A DNA stretch of 37,113 bases from a virus (IMGVR_UViG_3300044631_000684:1-37113); one strand, 5' to 3'; counted from the stretch's first letter, positions 6,919-16,129 are shown. Made by a program: numbers and translations. The notes: generated from the letters alone by a model not told the origin.

Positions 6919-8890
6919 TGTAGTTGCAAACGTCGCTGGTATAGCAAGCGGAGTTAATACCGCTACATCACAACTTGAAAAATTAGGAAATGCGGCACAA
7001 TCAACTGCACCTAAATTTGAGCAATTAGGAAAAGCGACTAGTAGGTATAATGCTATAGGAATTGATTTTGCTAGAGTAATTCAAGACGCTCCTTTTGGAA
7101 TTATTGGCGTTGGTAACAACATTACCCAGTTGGCCCAATCATTTTCTGGTTTAGGCAAGGCTGGTGATTCATTAGGGTCAAGATTACAATTAGCATTTGG
7201 TCAAATTTTTAGTTCTGGGAATCTTTTAGTTTTAGCCGTATCTGCAATAACAACTGTATGGACACTTTATGAAAAAGGCGCTTTTAAATCTGAAGAGGCA
7301 ACAAAATCATTAAGTGAAAGATTAGATGAATACAGAGAAAAATTACAAGGTGTTACAAAAGCCAATTTAGAAGGTCAAATTTCTGCTCAAAAAGAATTAT
7401 CCAATCTTAAGTTACTTCAAATTCAGGCTCAAAATACCAATATTTCTTTAGAAAAAAGATTAGAAGCGGTAGATCAATTAAAAAAACAATATCCTGAATA
7501 TTTAAAAAATTTAACCGATGAGCAGATATTAACTGGAAAAGTTGGTGAATCTTATAAAAATTTAACAGACGATATAATTGCATTAGCAAAGGCAAAAGCA
7601 TTATCGGCTGAATTAGATAAAAAAGCAAGTGATATTTTAACTCTTAGACTTCAAGAAGAACAGAGAGCAAACGAAATTTTACAATTAAGAGAAAAATTAC
7701 AAGTTGCTATAAACAATAAAATTGACGCCGGTGCTAGAGTTGCTGGTCAATTTACTGCGGAGAATGACGACGCAATGATTATTCAGATGAATATCGATAA
7801 ATTGATTAAGGAACAATTAAAAAGTGCAGAGGATAGAAACAAAATAGCAAAGGAGCAATTATTTATTGAATCTCAAATTGTAAATGAAAATTCAAAAGGT
7901 GCAAATTTTGCTAAGCAGACAGGTAAAGAAATTGATGCAAATACGGATAAATTAAAAAAATATTCTCAGGGTTGGGATGAGTATAATTTACAACAAGAAA
8001 CTGCTAATTTTCTAGCAAATAAATATTCAGTAACTCAAAAAGACTTAGAAAAAAATATTAGAGGTGTTTTAACTGCTATACCAAAAGAACCAGTTAGAAT
8101 TATCTCTGATGATGAAGCACTACAGGCTTACAATGATGAGTTATTAAAAACTCAAAAAGCTGCTTACCAAGTTTCTTTGGAGTTAATGCGTGGTTCAGAT
8201 TCTGCATTTAAATTTTCAGATAATTTAGACAAAATTAGTGGTAAAGACGTAAAAATAAAACTAGATGTTGAAGGATTTGGCGATGAACAAGTTGGGCCAA
8301 CTCCGTTTCAGAATTTTCTAGATTCAGTAGCATTACAACTTGATAGACTTCCAGAATTAGAACAAAGAGTTGCCGATTTTGCCAAAACAATTAATGAACT
8401 GATTGCAACAAATGTTACAGATGCTTTTATTGATTTAGGTTACACTATAGGAGAGACTTTAGCAAGTGGTGGAAATGTTCTAAAAGCAATAGGAGGCTCA
8501 TTACTAAAATCTTTTGCTAGGTTTTTAGGTCAATTTGGAGAGCAGTTAATTGCTTACGGTGTTGCAGCAGGAGCATTTGGAAAATTAAGCGTAGCATTGG
8601 CAGTTCCTGGAGCAGCAATTATTGCAGCACCATTAGCCATTGCTGCTGGTGTTGCTTTGACTGCAATCGCTGGAGTAATTGGAGGCTTAGGCAAAAAAGG
8701 AATGGGAGGCGGAGGAGGTGGAGGCGGTGGAGGTTCTGCTGGCGCCGGAGGAGGTTCTCAATTTACAGGTCTTGGCGCCCAAGGTGGATTATTTGCACAG
8801 AACAGAGATTTAAATGGCGAGTTAGTAGTTAGAGGCCAAGACTTAGTTTATGTATTTGGTCAGGCTAATAATAGAATAAACAAAGGATAA
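6893..8890 (+). CDS. Tape measure protein (665 aa)
   Basis: This is the tail length ruler and DNA-ejection factor. It has a polar, helical N-terminus (VANVAGIASGVNTATSQLEKLG), a hydrophobic segment (about residues 100-125), a long coiled-coil-rich middle (about 140-350), and a hydrophobic Ala/Val-rich region (about 545-620). It ends in a Gly-rich stretch (about 604-627) followed by a short charged tail. At roughly 1.5 angstrom per residue, 665 residues suggest a tail near 100 nm. The poly-Gly stretch is written with GGA, GGT and GGC codons and no G run, in contrast to the G-tract motifs elsewhere. Confidence 0.85.
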   Translation: MSNPRIEVDVVANVAGIASGVNTATSQLEKLGNAAQSTAPKFEQLGKATSRYNAIGIDFARVIQDAPFGIIGVGNNITQLAQSFSGLGKAGDSLGSRLQLAFGQIFSSGNLLVLAVSAITTVWTLYEKGAFKSEEATKSLSERLDEYREKLQGVTKANLEGQISAQKELSNLKLLQIQAQNTNISLEKRLEAVDQLKKQYPEYLKNLTDEQILTGKVGESYKNLTDDIIALAKAKALSAELDKKASDILTLRLQEEQRANEILQLREKLQVAINNKIDAGARVAGQFTAENDDAMIIQMNIDKLIKEQLKSAEDRNKIAKEQLFIESQIVNENSKGANFAKQTGKEIDANTDKLKKYSQGWDEYNLQQETANFLANKYSVTQKDLEKNIRGVLTAIPKEPVRIISDDEALQAYNDELLKTQKAAYQVSLELMRGSDSAFKFSDNLDKISGKDVKIKLDVEGFGDEQVGPTPFQNFLDSVALQLDRLPELEQRVADFAKTINELIATNVTDAFIDLGYTIGETLASGGNVLKAIGGSLLKSFARFLGQFGEQLIAYGVAAGAFGKLSVALAVPGAAIIAAPLAIAAGVALTAIAGVIGGLGKKGMGGGGGGGGGGSAGAGGGSQFTGLGAQGGLFAQNRDLNGELVVRGQDLVYVFGQANNRINKG

Positions 8891-11800
8891 ATGAACGATT
8901 ATAGGTTATTGCTTGCCGTTCGAGAAGGTCTTGGTACGATTACCGTTAACGGAGTTGCGCCTGTGGAATTCTATACCGAAGGGGATACTTTGACAATTGC
9001 TGTAAGTCCAGATGCTGGATTTCACACTGCAAAATGGTATTCAAGTCCAGGTAATAGTTTAATCAGTTCGACTTTATCGTTTAGTTTTACTATGCCGTCA
9101 AACGACGTTAAAATGTACGTTGTTCTTACTGGTCAAAATACTCCGATTAACGATTACGGCTTAAAATATGAGGGGGGGTATGCTACTAACTACGGCGGCT
9201 TAGTTTGGAACTTACAAATTCTTAGAACTGGCTATTCAGGTGCCGTTATTCCATTACAGATTAACGATATTACATACAATTGGGGAAATACTGGAAATGA
9301 TCCGATAGAGACAATTATTGGCTCGTCTGTTGACTTTACAATTGCTGGAGAAACTGGAGACTTTAACGAGTTTCTAGTTGGAGGAAATAGAACTTGGAAA
9401 GTAAACCTAAATCAGATTGGAACAAATGGAGATATTACCAACTGGCAACAAGTAACCAATACAAATAACTTTATTGGAGTTGCTTATGGAAACGGCATAT
9501 TTGTAGCCACGAGATCAAACGGAGTACATTATTCTACTGATGGAATAACTTGGAATGCAACCAACCCAGTTGGATTCGTTGGAGGTAAAATCACATTTGG
9601 TAACGGATTATTTGTAAATGTTGGAATCTCAGGAACAGACGCAAAGGTTTTTACCTCAGTAGATGGATTTGTTTGGGATTTCAGACAGACTGTAAGCGGT
9701 GGAACGATGAGTTTCACTGACATTGAATATGCAGACGGAAAATATGTTTGGTTAATTCAAGACGCAAGTTCAAAGAAAGTTTATAATAGTACTGACGGAA
9801 TAACTTGGACTTTAGGCTCCACCATTTCGGTAAGCGGCAACCTAACTGGAATTACTTACGGAGTTGGTACTTGGGTTATTTCTCTTACTGGTTCTCCAGG
9901 TACAATGCTAACCTCTTATGATGGTGTTACATTTGACAACCAAAGTACTGGTTTTTCAAGTTCAACTGTTTTCTACGCTGATGGAATTTTTACAACTGGT
10001 AAGCATTATTCTACAAATGGAATTGTTTGGAACGCTGCAACCTCACCAAATACTCCAGTTTCTATAACGTACGGAAATGACTATTTTATGGCCGTTACAG
10101 ACACTGATTTAAAATACTTGTATTCTACTGACGGAATCAATTGGACGGCTGACACGCCACCAAATACGTCAAATTTTAAAGATGTTACATTCGGTGAAAA
10201 TACCTTTGTTTCAGTTGGTAGCGGAGGAACAAACAGAATAAACTACCTTTTATTTGAAGGCCAAATACCTTTCTTTAGCGGTTACATTGCTCCGGACTTT
10301 ATTACGTCTCCATTTACAAGTGGCCCTAAACTATTCTCTTTTACAGCAATTGATGGACTAAAAGGATTGGATGCAATTCGCTCAAACTTTACCTCTTGGC
10401 CTGACCCACGGACGCAAGCAATTTCTGGAATTATTGGCTCGCTTAACCAGTCTTTTGTTGAGCAGCGTCAAGTATTAGTTGGTTGCGAAATCCACGAGAC
10501 CAGAATGGACTCGGACTTGAGCGTTTTCCGTCAATTTAACGTGCCACCAAATGCTATTTACACCGATGGAGAAGCCGCTAAGTTTACCAATGGGGTAAGA
10601 ATTGAAAACGAGCAATTGTATCTAAAGGAAACAATCGAAAGGCTGGTAAATCCTTTCTTATGCCGCGTTTTCTTATGGAAAAACAAGTTTTATATTGTCC
10701 GATTAAACGAGTTAATTAAAACGGATTATAAGGCTTATACATTCAATCCTGATACATCAATTGAGGCAATAGAAACGATTGTAAATGGCGACGATATTAA
10801 CGCGGATATTAACCGACCCGAAGAGACCGCTCGACGTGTCTTTACCGAGTTTAATGCTTACCTAAACCTTGGTATTTTGGACAAAGATTCTCAAGGCGGA
10901 GTTTTCGATGCTAAGTTTGAATCTCCAGAATGGAATCTAAATAGCGCCGCTTCGCCTTATCCAAATACCTACCAATTAAGTCTTTGGGATTACCATAATG
11001 CAATACCATCTTTGCAGCCCTCTAGCGTTCCAAGTGGAGGAACTGCTTTGGTTCAGTACGTTGCAGATTCAAGCGGTGAATATTGCCAAATTTGGACAAC
11101 AACAACAACTGCTGGAACTAGCGACCCGAATTTGTCCTACATTTCAGCGAATACAAATAGCACAGGCGGAGCGATAACAATCGCACAAGAAACGGCTAAT
11201 ACTATTTCGTTGACATTTGAGTACATGGTTGAGCGAGTTGGTTCGGCTTACCCGATAACGCCAGGAAGCGGAACGCACGCGGTTGGCTTAATGATTAAAA
11301 TTGGAAACCAGTATTTATTCAGAGACACGACAACGACATTTGATTGGACGGCAACGCCTACGGTTATGGAGTTCGCGGTTACCGCTGGCTCGGTTTGGAA
11401 TAGTATCGCAATTAATAACGTTTTAGTCCCAGTAGACGGCGAGGTTGAAATTAGATTGCACCAACTTATTTGTAATGGCGGAACGGCTAACAGATACGTT
11501 ATTCGTTACGATAACCTTTCTCTAAAGATTGAGAAAACAGATGGACTTTCTCTTTCTAAGTTGGGAGTCAAAGCGGTTACTGGCTCGCCTTACGCAAACG
11601 TGCATCCCGATTATAACACATACATCGGCGATGCAATTACTAGCAACTCGGCTTCTGCGATTAGGTTGATTAACGTTAATAATGAGGTATCAGAGGGTTG
11701 GAGTCGAGATGGAGTTGAGGACTTACCTTTGTTAGATATTATTGTGCAAGAATTGGCTAACTTGAAAGGTAGAACAAACTACAGAATTTTAGCAACTTTG

Positions 11801-11938
11801 GAACGTCGACCGATTGACCCATTCAGAGCGTTTTTATTTAATGAGCGTTATTGGGCTTTGGTTAGTTATCAGTTAAATTGCAGAACTGGAACGGCACAAA
11901 TTGAATTGTACGATTTAGGAATTGAACCAACTACATAA
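8891..11938 (+). CDS. Tail hub / tail-tip protein with inserted beta-propeller
   Basis: This 1015-residue protein directly follows the tape measure. Residues about 1-80 resemble an InlB-type B-repeat (beta-grasp). Residues about 90-177 begin a hub-like domain ending RTWKVNL. Residues about 183-455 hold seven repeats of the pattern G-I-x-Y-G-x-G-x-F-V ... S-T-D-G-I-x-W, a BNR or kelch-like propeller. Then the hub fold resumes (FFSGYIAPDFI, FSFTAIDGLKGLDAIR). The region around 690-880 is beta-sandwich-like, possibly carbohydrate-binding, and the end (RPIDPFRAFLFNERYW...) looks like a hub or baseplate segment. Probably receptor-contacting. The start ATG abuts the tape measure stop. Confidence 0.7.
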   Translation: MNDYRLLLAVREGLGTITVNGVAPVEFYTEGDTLTIAVSPDAGFHTAKWYSSPGNSLISSTLSFSFTMPSNDVKMYVVLTGQNTPINDYGLKYEGGYATNYGGLVWNLQILRTGYSGAVIPLQINDITYNWGNTGNDPIETIIGSSVDFTIAGETGDFNEFLVGGNRTWKVNLNQIGTNGDITNWQQVTNTNNFIGVAYGNGIFVATRSNGVHYSTDGITWNATNPVGFVGGKITFGNGLFVNVGISGTDAKVFTSVDGFVWDFRQTVSGGTMSFTDIEYADGKYVWLIQDASSKKVYNSTDGITWTLGSTISVSGNLTGITYGVGTWVISLTGSPGTMLTSYDGVTFDNQSTGFSSSTVFYADGIFTTGKHYSTNGIVWNAATSPNTPVSITYGNDYFMAVTDTDLKYLYSTDGINWTADTPPNTSNFKDVTFGENTFVSVGSGGTNRINYLLFEGQIPFFSGYIAPDFITSPFTSGPKLFSFTAIDGLKGLDAIRSNFTSWPDPRTQAISGIIGSLNQSFVEQRQVLVGCEIHETRMDSDLSVFRQFNVPPNAIYTDGEAAKFTNGVRIENEQLYLKETIERLVNPFLCRVFLWKNKFYIVRLNELIKTDYKAYTFNPDTSIEAIETIVNGDDINADINRPEETARRVFTEFNAYLNLGILDKDSQGGVFDAKFESPEWNLNSAASPYPNTYQLSLWDYHNAIPSLQPSSVPSGGTALVQYVADSSGEYCQIWTTTTTAGTSDPNLSYISANTNSTGGAITIAQETANTISLTFEYMVERVGSAYPITPGSGTHAVGLMIKIGNQYLFRDTTTTFDWTATPTVMEFAVTAGSVWNSIAINNVLVPVDGEVEIRLHQLICNGGTANRYVIRYDNLSLKIEKTDGLSLSKLGVKAVTGSPYANVHPDYNTYIGDAITSNSASAIRLINVNNEVSEGWSRDGVEDLPLLDIIVQELANLKGRTNYRILATLERRPIDPFRAFLFNERYWALVSYQLNCRTGTAQIELYDLGIEPTT
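9172..9180 (+). repeat. G-tract motif copy 2 (G7-TA, shortened)
   Basis: Seven G then TATG, inside the tail hub gene, read as GAG GGG GGG TAT. It lacks the second G run and is the weakest of the seven copies. Confidence 0.5.
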
Positions 11939-14098
11939 ATGGCAGACGTAAATATTAGCAAATACAGGGCGCAAGTTGTAAGGGAAGGGTCAAGACCAGC
12001 CTCGCCAGGCTTTGTGGTTAATGAAGGGCAGAATCCTGTTGACCCAGCTGGAAGCGGTCAAAACCATTTGCCAGTAACAATTGCGTCTGCTTCTACTGGT
12101 TTGGCAATTACCGACTCTCAGGTTTTAGGTGGCGCTGGAACTGTTGCGCAATACATTAGAGGCGATGGCTCATTGGCCGATTTCCCAGCAACTACGGGAG
12201 GCGGTGCGTCAGTTAGTTATTATTTAAACGGATCAGTAAGCCAAGGCACAATTGGTGGCGTTGCTTATCGTGAGGTTAACAGAAATCCAGTTTTCGGCGC
12301 TGGAACTGACATAAGTATAAGTTCAGACGGCTACATTGCCTCATTTATAACCGACGCTGGCGACCCAAATAAATTAGAAATTCCCGCTGGAAATTGGAAC
12401 TTAGAAACCTATTTTAGCGCGTCAAGTAGTGGAGGCTCGCCGTCTTTTTATGTTGAATTGTACAAATACAATGGCTCAACGTTTACATTAATTGCATCTA
12501 GTAGCACGGCTCCTGAATTAATCGCGTTTGGAACTAATCTAAACCCATACTTTAGCACGCTAGCGGTGCCACAAACAACCTTGGCGTTAACAGATAGGTT
12601 GGCCTTAAGATACTACGTTAACACCTCAGGACGCACAATTACGCTGCATACAGAGAACAACCATTTATGTCAAGTTATTACAACTTTTACCACGGGTTTA
12701 ACGGCTTTAAACGGATTGACTAGCCAAGTCCAATTCTTTGCGGTTGGGACTAGCGGAACGGACTTTGCAATTTCCAGCGCGACCGATACCCATACCTTTA
12801 ATTTACCAACGGCAAGCGCGACAAATCGAGGCGCTTTGAGTGCAGCGGATTGGTCTACGTTTAACGCAAAGATGCCAGCCATTACTTTCAATGCTCCTTT
12901 GTTTATTGCAAGTGGCGGTGAGGTAGGTATTACTCAAGCAAGTGGCTCTACCAATGGATTCCTATCATCAACTGATTGGACAACGTTTAACAACAAGCAA
13001 AACGCTTTAACTAACCCAGTAACAGGAACAGGAACGACTAACTATTTGTCTAAGTTTACAGGCAGTACAACGATTGGGAATAGTCAGATTTTTGACAACG
13101 GTACAAGTGTTGGCATTGGTACAAATAGTTTAAAAACAGTTTCAAGTGGTTTTACATTAACAATAGGCGATGGTTCAACTCAAGTTCAACCTTATATCGC
13201 TTTATCAAGAAATTCGTTAGGTGGATTTTGGTCAGGAATAAGATGGTATGATGGAGATAATATAAAATCAGTAATTCAAGAAGATTCTGATTTTAATTTA
13301 AGAATTAGTACAAGTAACACAGAACGTGCAAGAATAACCAGCGGCGGCAACCTACTTGTCGGCACGACAACGGACGCTGGCTATAAACTAGACGTTAGTG
13401 GTACTTTGAGGTCTACTGGAAGAGCATTGTTAGGTAACTCAATGTTTATTGGTGAAGTTTCAGGTTCCTATTCAATTATTGAAACAACAGGAAGCAATGG
13501 GATTTGGTTAAGACCAGCTGGAGTTTCCTCACCTAGTGGAATGTTTTTAACCTCAGGCGGCAACGTGCTGATTGGAACTACAACGGACAATGGGGCGAGG
13601 TTGCAGGTTAGTGCAAATACTGGAATAACAATTGGTTCAACAAGTCGGGCATTTATAAGGCAATCAGCTGGTGGAGATGCTGAAATTGGAGCAGCTTTAA
13701 ATGGACAATTATTTGTGTATTCTAATAATTCAATTGCATTAACATTTAGTGGCTCTGGCGCAGCTACCTTTAGCAGTTTAGGAACAGGAACGGTTTACTC
13801 AAATGGCGGAACGCTTACAAATACTAACCCATCTGACCTAAATTTAAAAACTAATGTTGCGCCAATAAATTACGGACTCGATGAAATCCTAAAACTAAAT
13901 CCAGTTACTTTTGATTGGAAAAATGACACAATAAATCAAGGCAAGCAATACGGATTTATCGCACAAGAAGTACAAAAAATAATGCCTGACCTAGTTAAAC
14001 AAGGCGAGTATTTAGGACTTGACAAAGAGGCAATATTTACAACTTTAGTAAAAGCAATACAAGAATTAAAACAAGAAATCGACACTTTAAAAAACTAA
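11939..14098 (+). CDS. Tail fibre with C-terminal S74 intramolecular chaperone
   Basis: The 719-residue fibre ends in a Peptidase_S74 domain: SDLNLKTNVAPINYGLDEI, then FDWKNDTINQGKQYGFIAQEVQ and a C-terminal helix (TLVKAIQELKQEIDTLKN). In this family the Ser-Asp near the domain start carries out self-cleavage after trimer folding. The body is Gly/Ser/Thr-rich with repeated collagen-free beta motifs (GNLLVGTTTDAGYKLDVSG, GNVLIGTTTDNGARLQVS), typical of trimeric fibres. The N-terminus (about 1-90) probably attaches to the tail tip. It starts immediately after the hub stop codon. Confidence 0.88.
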   Translation: MADVNISKYRAQVVREGSRPASPGFVVNEGQNPVDPAGSGQNHLPVTIASASTGLAITDSQVLGGAGTVAQYIRGDGSLADFPATTGGGASVSYYLNGSVSQGTIGGVAYREVNRNPVFGAGTDISISSDGYIASFITDAGDPNKLEIPAGNWNLETYFSASSSGGSPSFYVELYKYNGSTFTLIASSSTAPELIAFGTNLNPYFSTLAVPQTTLALTDRLALRYYVNTSGRTITLHTENNHLCQVITTFTTGLTALNGLTSQVQFFAVGTSGTDFAISSATDTHTFNLPTASATNRGALSAADWSTFNAKMPAITFNAPLFIASGGEVGITQASGSTNGFLSSTDWTTFNNKQNALTNPVTGTGTTNYLSKFTGSTTIGNSQIFDNGTSVGIGTNSLKTVSSGFTLTIGDGSTQVQPYIALSRNSLGGFWSGIRWYDGDNIKSVIQEDSDFNLRISTSNTERARITSGGNLLVGTTTDAGYKLDVSGTLRSTGRALLGNSMFIGEVSGSYSIIETTGSNGIWLRPAGVSSPSGMFLTSGGNVLIGTTTDNGARLQVSANTGITIGSTSRAFIRQSAGGDAEIGAALNGQLFVYSNNSIALTFSGSGAATFSSLGTGTVYSNGGTLTNTNPSDLNLKTNVAPINYGLDEILKLNPVTFDWKNDTINQGKQYGFIAQEVQKIMPDLVKQGEYLGLDKEAIFTTLVKAIQELKQEIDTLKN

Positions 14099-14102
14099 TA
14101 AA

Positions 14103-14384
14103 ATGAGACAAATTGAACCAATCCAAATTTGGAAAGATGGCGAGCAATTCGAAGCCATTTACCTAAACGCAACAATCGTAAACGACAACTTGCAAAGTGC
14201 TTGCTCGTTTTACTATTCGCTAAACGCTGGCGGACAAGGAACAGAGGCAATGCCAATTGTTATGGGGCAATTATTAACAGAGGGAAATATTCCGCTAGAC
14301 GGCGAGAATTATTTGGCTTGGGATGGATCAAACGATTACGCGTTTTCCTATATTGCCGAAAAATTAAACCTAACCCTAGTTTAA
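14103..14384 (+). CDS. Conserved-looking hypothetical protein (93 aa)
   Basis: The 93-residue acidic protein follows the fibre by four bases. It has a beta-type N-terminus (IEPIQIWKDGEQFEAIYLNATIVNDNL), a central GGQGTEAMPIVMGQL loop and GENYLAWDGSNDYAFSYIAEKLNL at the end. I associate this pattern with small proteins next to tail fibres in Bacteroidetes phages, perhaps a fibre accessory or chaperone, but cannot name a function. An alternative frame at 14129-14392 is a shadow. Confidence 0.65.
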   Translation: MRQIEPIQIWKDGEQFEAIYLNATIVNDNLQSACSFYYSLNAGGQGTEAMPIVMGQLLTEGNIPLDGENYLAWDGSNDYAFSYIAEKLNLTLV

Positions 14385-14388
14385 ACTT

Positions 14389-14676
14389 ATGATTGTCAAC
14401 CTAGCAATCGCCTTGCAAGACATTGAGGGCAACAAAATAACAAATGAAAACGGCGACCAAATGTTTTTGTCTAAAATGGTCGGAAATGCTTTGTTTAGCG
14501 CCGAGGAAAAAGACGACCCAATTCGACTTTACGAGTTGGCAAAGAAAATTTACTATTCTGAGGGCGACATTGAACTAAGCAAAAGCGATGCAGACCTAAT
14601 TAAGGAAAAGGTCAAGGCCAAAGGCTTCACCGTGCTTGTTTTAGGGCCGCTTTACGAGGCTTTAAAGGAAAAGTAA
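14389..14676 (+). CDS. Hypothetical protein (95 aa) after fibre module
   Basis: The 95-residue protein starts at ATG 14389, four bases after the previous stop. It is largely helical with a segment SAEEKDDPIRLYELAKKIYYSEGDIELSKSDADLIKEKVKAKG and a hydrophobic end (FTVLVLGPLYEALKEK). No catalytic motif is visible. It closes the tail transcription unit: a strong terminator follows 25 bases downstream. Function unknown. Confidence 0.65.
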   Translation: MIVNLAIALQDIEGNKITNENGDQMFLSKMVGNALFSAEEKDDPIRLYELAKKIYYSEGDIELSKSDADLIKEKVKAKGFTVLVLGPLYEALKEK

Positions 14677-14701
14677 TGGTAAACCACCACCAACAATTTA
14701 G

Positions 14702-14724
14702 AGGGCTAGAAATAGCCCTTTTTT
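14702..14724 (+). terminator. Rho-independent terminator ending the tail unit
   Basis: Perfect 7-bp stem AGGGCTA / TAGCCCT with a GAAA tetraloop, followed by six T. It separates the tail genes from the lysis module. Confidence 0.9.
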
Positions 14725-14742
14725 ATTTGGTTTAAAATACTT

Positions 14743-14760
14743 TATTTTTGGTAAACGAAT
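14743..14760 (+). promoter_or_regulatory. Late promoter of the lysis module
   Basis: TATTTTTG at 14743-14750 followed by GTAAACGAAT, matching the core and leader of the three other late promoters. The -33 element is unclear: a TTTG lies only 13 bases upstream of the -7 box. Confidence 0.6.
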
Positions 14761-14773
14761 TAATTTAAATGCA

Positions 14774-14983
14774 ATGCACCACATTCCTCCTTTTGAACAA
14801 GTCTTAGGCTTAGGCATAATTGGCACGCTTGCCTCGATTATTGATATGAACGAAAGCCTTAAATTTCTCATTCTGCTTTTAACGTTTGTAGGTTTAGTTG
14901 TGAAGTTGTGGGAGCAAATTAAAAAAAGCGAGTTTTTCTTAAAGGACATCCAAGGCATTTGGAGAAAAATATTTAAGAAGTAA
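14774..14983 (+). CDS. Candidate holin (69 aa membrane protein)
   Basis: The 69-residue protein has two hydrophobic segments (about 10-25, VLGLGIIGTLASIID; about 29-46, LKFLILLLTFVGLVVKLW) and a basic C-terminus ending WRKIFKK. Size, topology and position at the head of the lysis module, upstream of an M15 endolysin, fit a small holin that forms inner-membrane holes at lysis. No family signature is visible. Its stop overlaps the next ATG (TAATG). Confidence 0.6.
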   Translation: MHHIPPFEQVLGLGIIGTLASIIDMNESLKFLILLLTFVGLVVKLWEQIKKSEFFLKDIQGIWRKIFKK

Positions 14984-15105
14984 TGGCAAAGGCAGTACAA
15001 GCAAGTAAACCAACCTCATTTGGAAAAAGAAGACACGGCAAAGCGAAAAAAGCCTATTCCAAAAGTGAACAAAAGCCAAAAAAATATCGTGGACAAGGAC
15101 GCTGA
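14983..15105 (+). CDS. Lys/Arg-rich 40-aa protein
   Basis: This 40-residue, strongly basic protein begins at the ATG overlapping the holin-candidate stop (TAATG). It has a central GKRRHGKAKKAYSKSEQ stretch and ends KKYRGQGR. I recall similar short KR-rich proteins ending in KYRGQG in Bacteroidetes phages, which favours a real gene. It may bind nucleic acid or acidic surfaces; that is inference. It overlaps the following membrane-protein frame for up to 86 bases. Confidence 0.6.
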   Translation: MAKAVQASKPTSFGKRRHGKAKKAYSKSEQKPKKYRGQGR

Positions 15106-15247
15106 AAAATCAAAATATATCCGCCTAGGAATTTGGGCGGTTTTTTTAATTGTGGTGAGTGGTGTTGCCGCTTTCTTTCTACCTGAGCATTCTGTAGAGT
15201 CGTTTTTTGACCTACTCAAAACAATAATAACCAGCCTAATCCTATAA
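15020..15247 (+). CDS. Single-span membrane protein, start uncertain (75 or 53 aa)
   Basis: The frame is open from a TTG at 15020, but a GTG at 15089 gives a shorter product of about 53 residues that overlaps the basic 40-aa gene by only 17 bases. I think the GTG start at least as likely, since the first 23 residues of the longer form are the shifted image of the KR-rich gene. The body has one strong membrane span (LGIWAVFLIVVSGVAAFFL) and a hydrophobic amphipathic tail (FFDLLKTIITSLIL). Its stop directly abuts the next ATG. In a lysis module it could be a holin partner or antiholin; not proven. Confidence 0.55.
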   Translation: MEKEDTAKRKKPIPKVNKSQKNIVDKDAEKSKYIRLGIWAVFLIVVSGVAAFFLPEHSVESFFDLLKTIITSLIL

Positions 15248-16129
15248 ATGGAAGTAAAAAGAATTTCGAGGAATTTGCACCAAATCAATCTCGACCAAAC
15301 TGAGTCCAAAATTGCTTTATTATCGGACATACATTGGGACAATCCTAAATGCGACCGCGAGAAATTAAAGCGCCATTTGGACTATTGCAAAGAGCAAGCC
15401 ATTCCTATCTTTATAAACGGCGATTTCTTTTGTTTAATGCAAGGCAAGTACGACCCAAGGCGAAGCAAAAAAGACGTTTTGCCCGAACATAACAAAGCGA
15501 ATTATATTGACGCAGTAATTGAGGACGCCGTGGATTGGTGGACAACTTACGCGCATTTGCTTACGGTTATCGGTTACGGCAACCACGAGACGGCAATTAT
15601 TAAGAATTTGGAAACTGATCCTTTGCAGCGCTTTGTTGATTTGCTAAACTACACGAATAAAACGAGCGTTTTTAGTGGCGGTTATGGAGGCTGGCTTGTT
15701 ATTAAAAGCCAAGTCGAAGGCAATACCTACATTTCTAAGATGCTTAAATATTTCCACGGGTCAGGGGGGGGTGGGGTCGTTACCAAGGGCGCCATTAACT
15801 TGACGCGTGCGCTTGAACTTTACGAAAATATGGACATCTTTATAATGGGCCACATTCACGAAAACGCCAGCCGTAACGACGCAAGGGATACCGTACAATA
15901 TAACCCAGGTAAGCATTGCCACGAGATTGTGCAAAAGCAAATCCATTTGGCAATTACTGGCTCTTATAAAGAAGAATTCGAGGACGGCTTTGGAGGATGG
16001 CACGTTGAACGTGGCGCCCCTGTTAAACCAACTGGCGGCCGAATTCTAACCTTAGACGCAAATCGAATTAGAAGCCAGCAAAATGACTATTGGGAAATGC
16101 TGGTTGATTCTTGTAAATTTCCGATATGA
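15248..16129 (+). CDS. Calcineurin-like metallophosphoesterase
   Basis: The 293-residue enzyme has the full metal-binding set of the family: DIH (27-29), GD (58-59), GNHE (111-114), FHG (169-171) and GHIH (201-204). Such enzymes hydrolyse phosphomono- or diesters with two metal ions. Its substrate is unknown. The position is unusual, between the small membrane proteins and the endolysin; it overlaps the M15 peptidase by ATGA. A role in cell envelope or nucleic-acid processing late in infection is possible. A G-tract motif falls right after the FHG motif (15764-15777), read as SGGGGVV. Confidence 0.88.
   Translation: MEVKRISRNLHQINLDQTESKIALLSDIHWDNPKCDREKLKRHLDYCKEQAIPIFINGDFFCLMQGKYDPRRSKKDVLPEHNKANYIDAVIEDAVDWWTTYAHLLTVIGYGNHETAIIKNLETDPLQRFVDLLNYTNKTSVFSGGYGGWLVIKSQVEGNTYISKMLKYFHGSGGGGVVTKGAINLTRALELYENMDIFIMGHIHENASRNDARDTVQYNPGKHCHEIVQKQIHLAITGSYKEEFEDGFGGWHVERGAPVKPTGGRILTLDANRIRSQQNDYWEMLVDSCKFPI
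15764..15777 (+). repeat. G-tract motif copy 3 (G8-T-G4-T)
   Basis: Eight G, T, four G, T in the metallophosphoesterase gene, read GGG GGG GGT GGG GTC. One of the best copies. Confidence 0.8.

Noticed and set aside
14129-14392. 87-residue frame over the 93-aa gene after the fibre
   Set aside because: Rich in Arg and Lys with no order; the frame at 14103 has normal composition and fits the neighbours.
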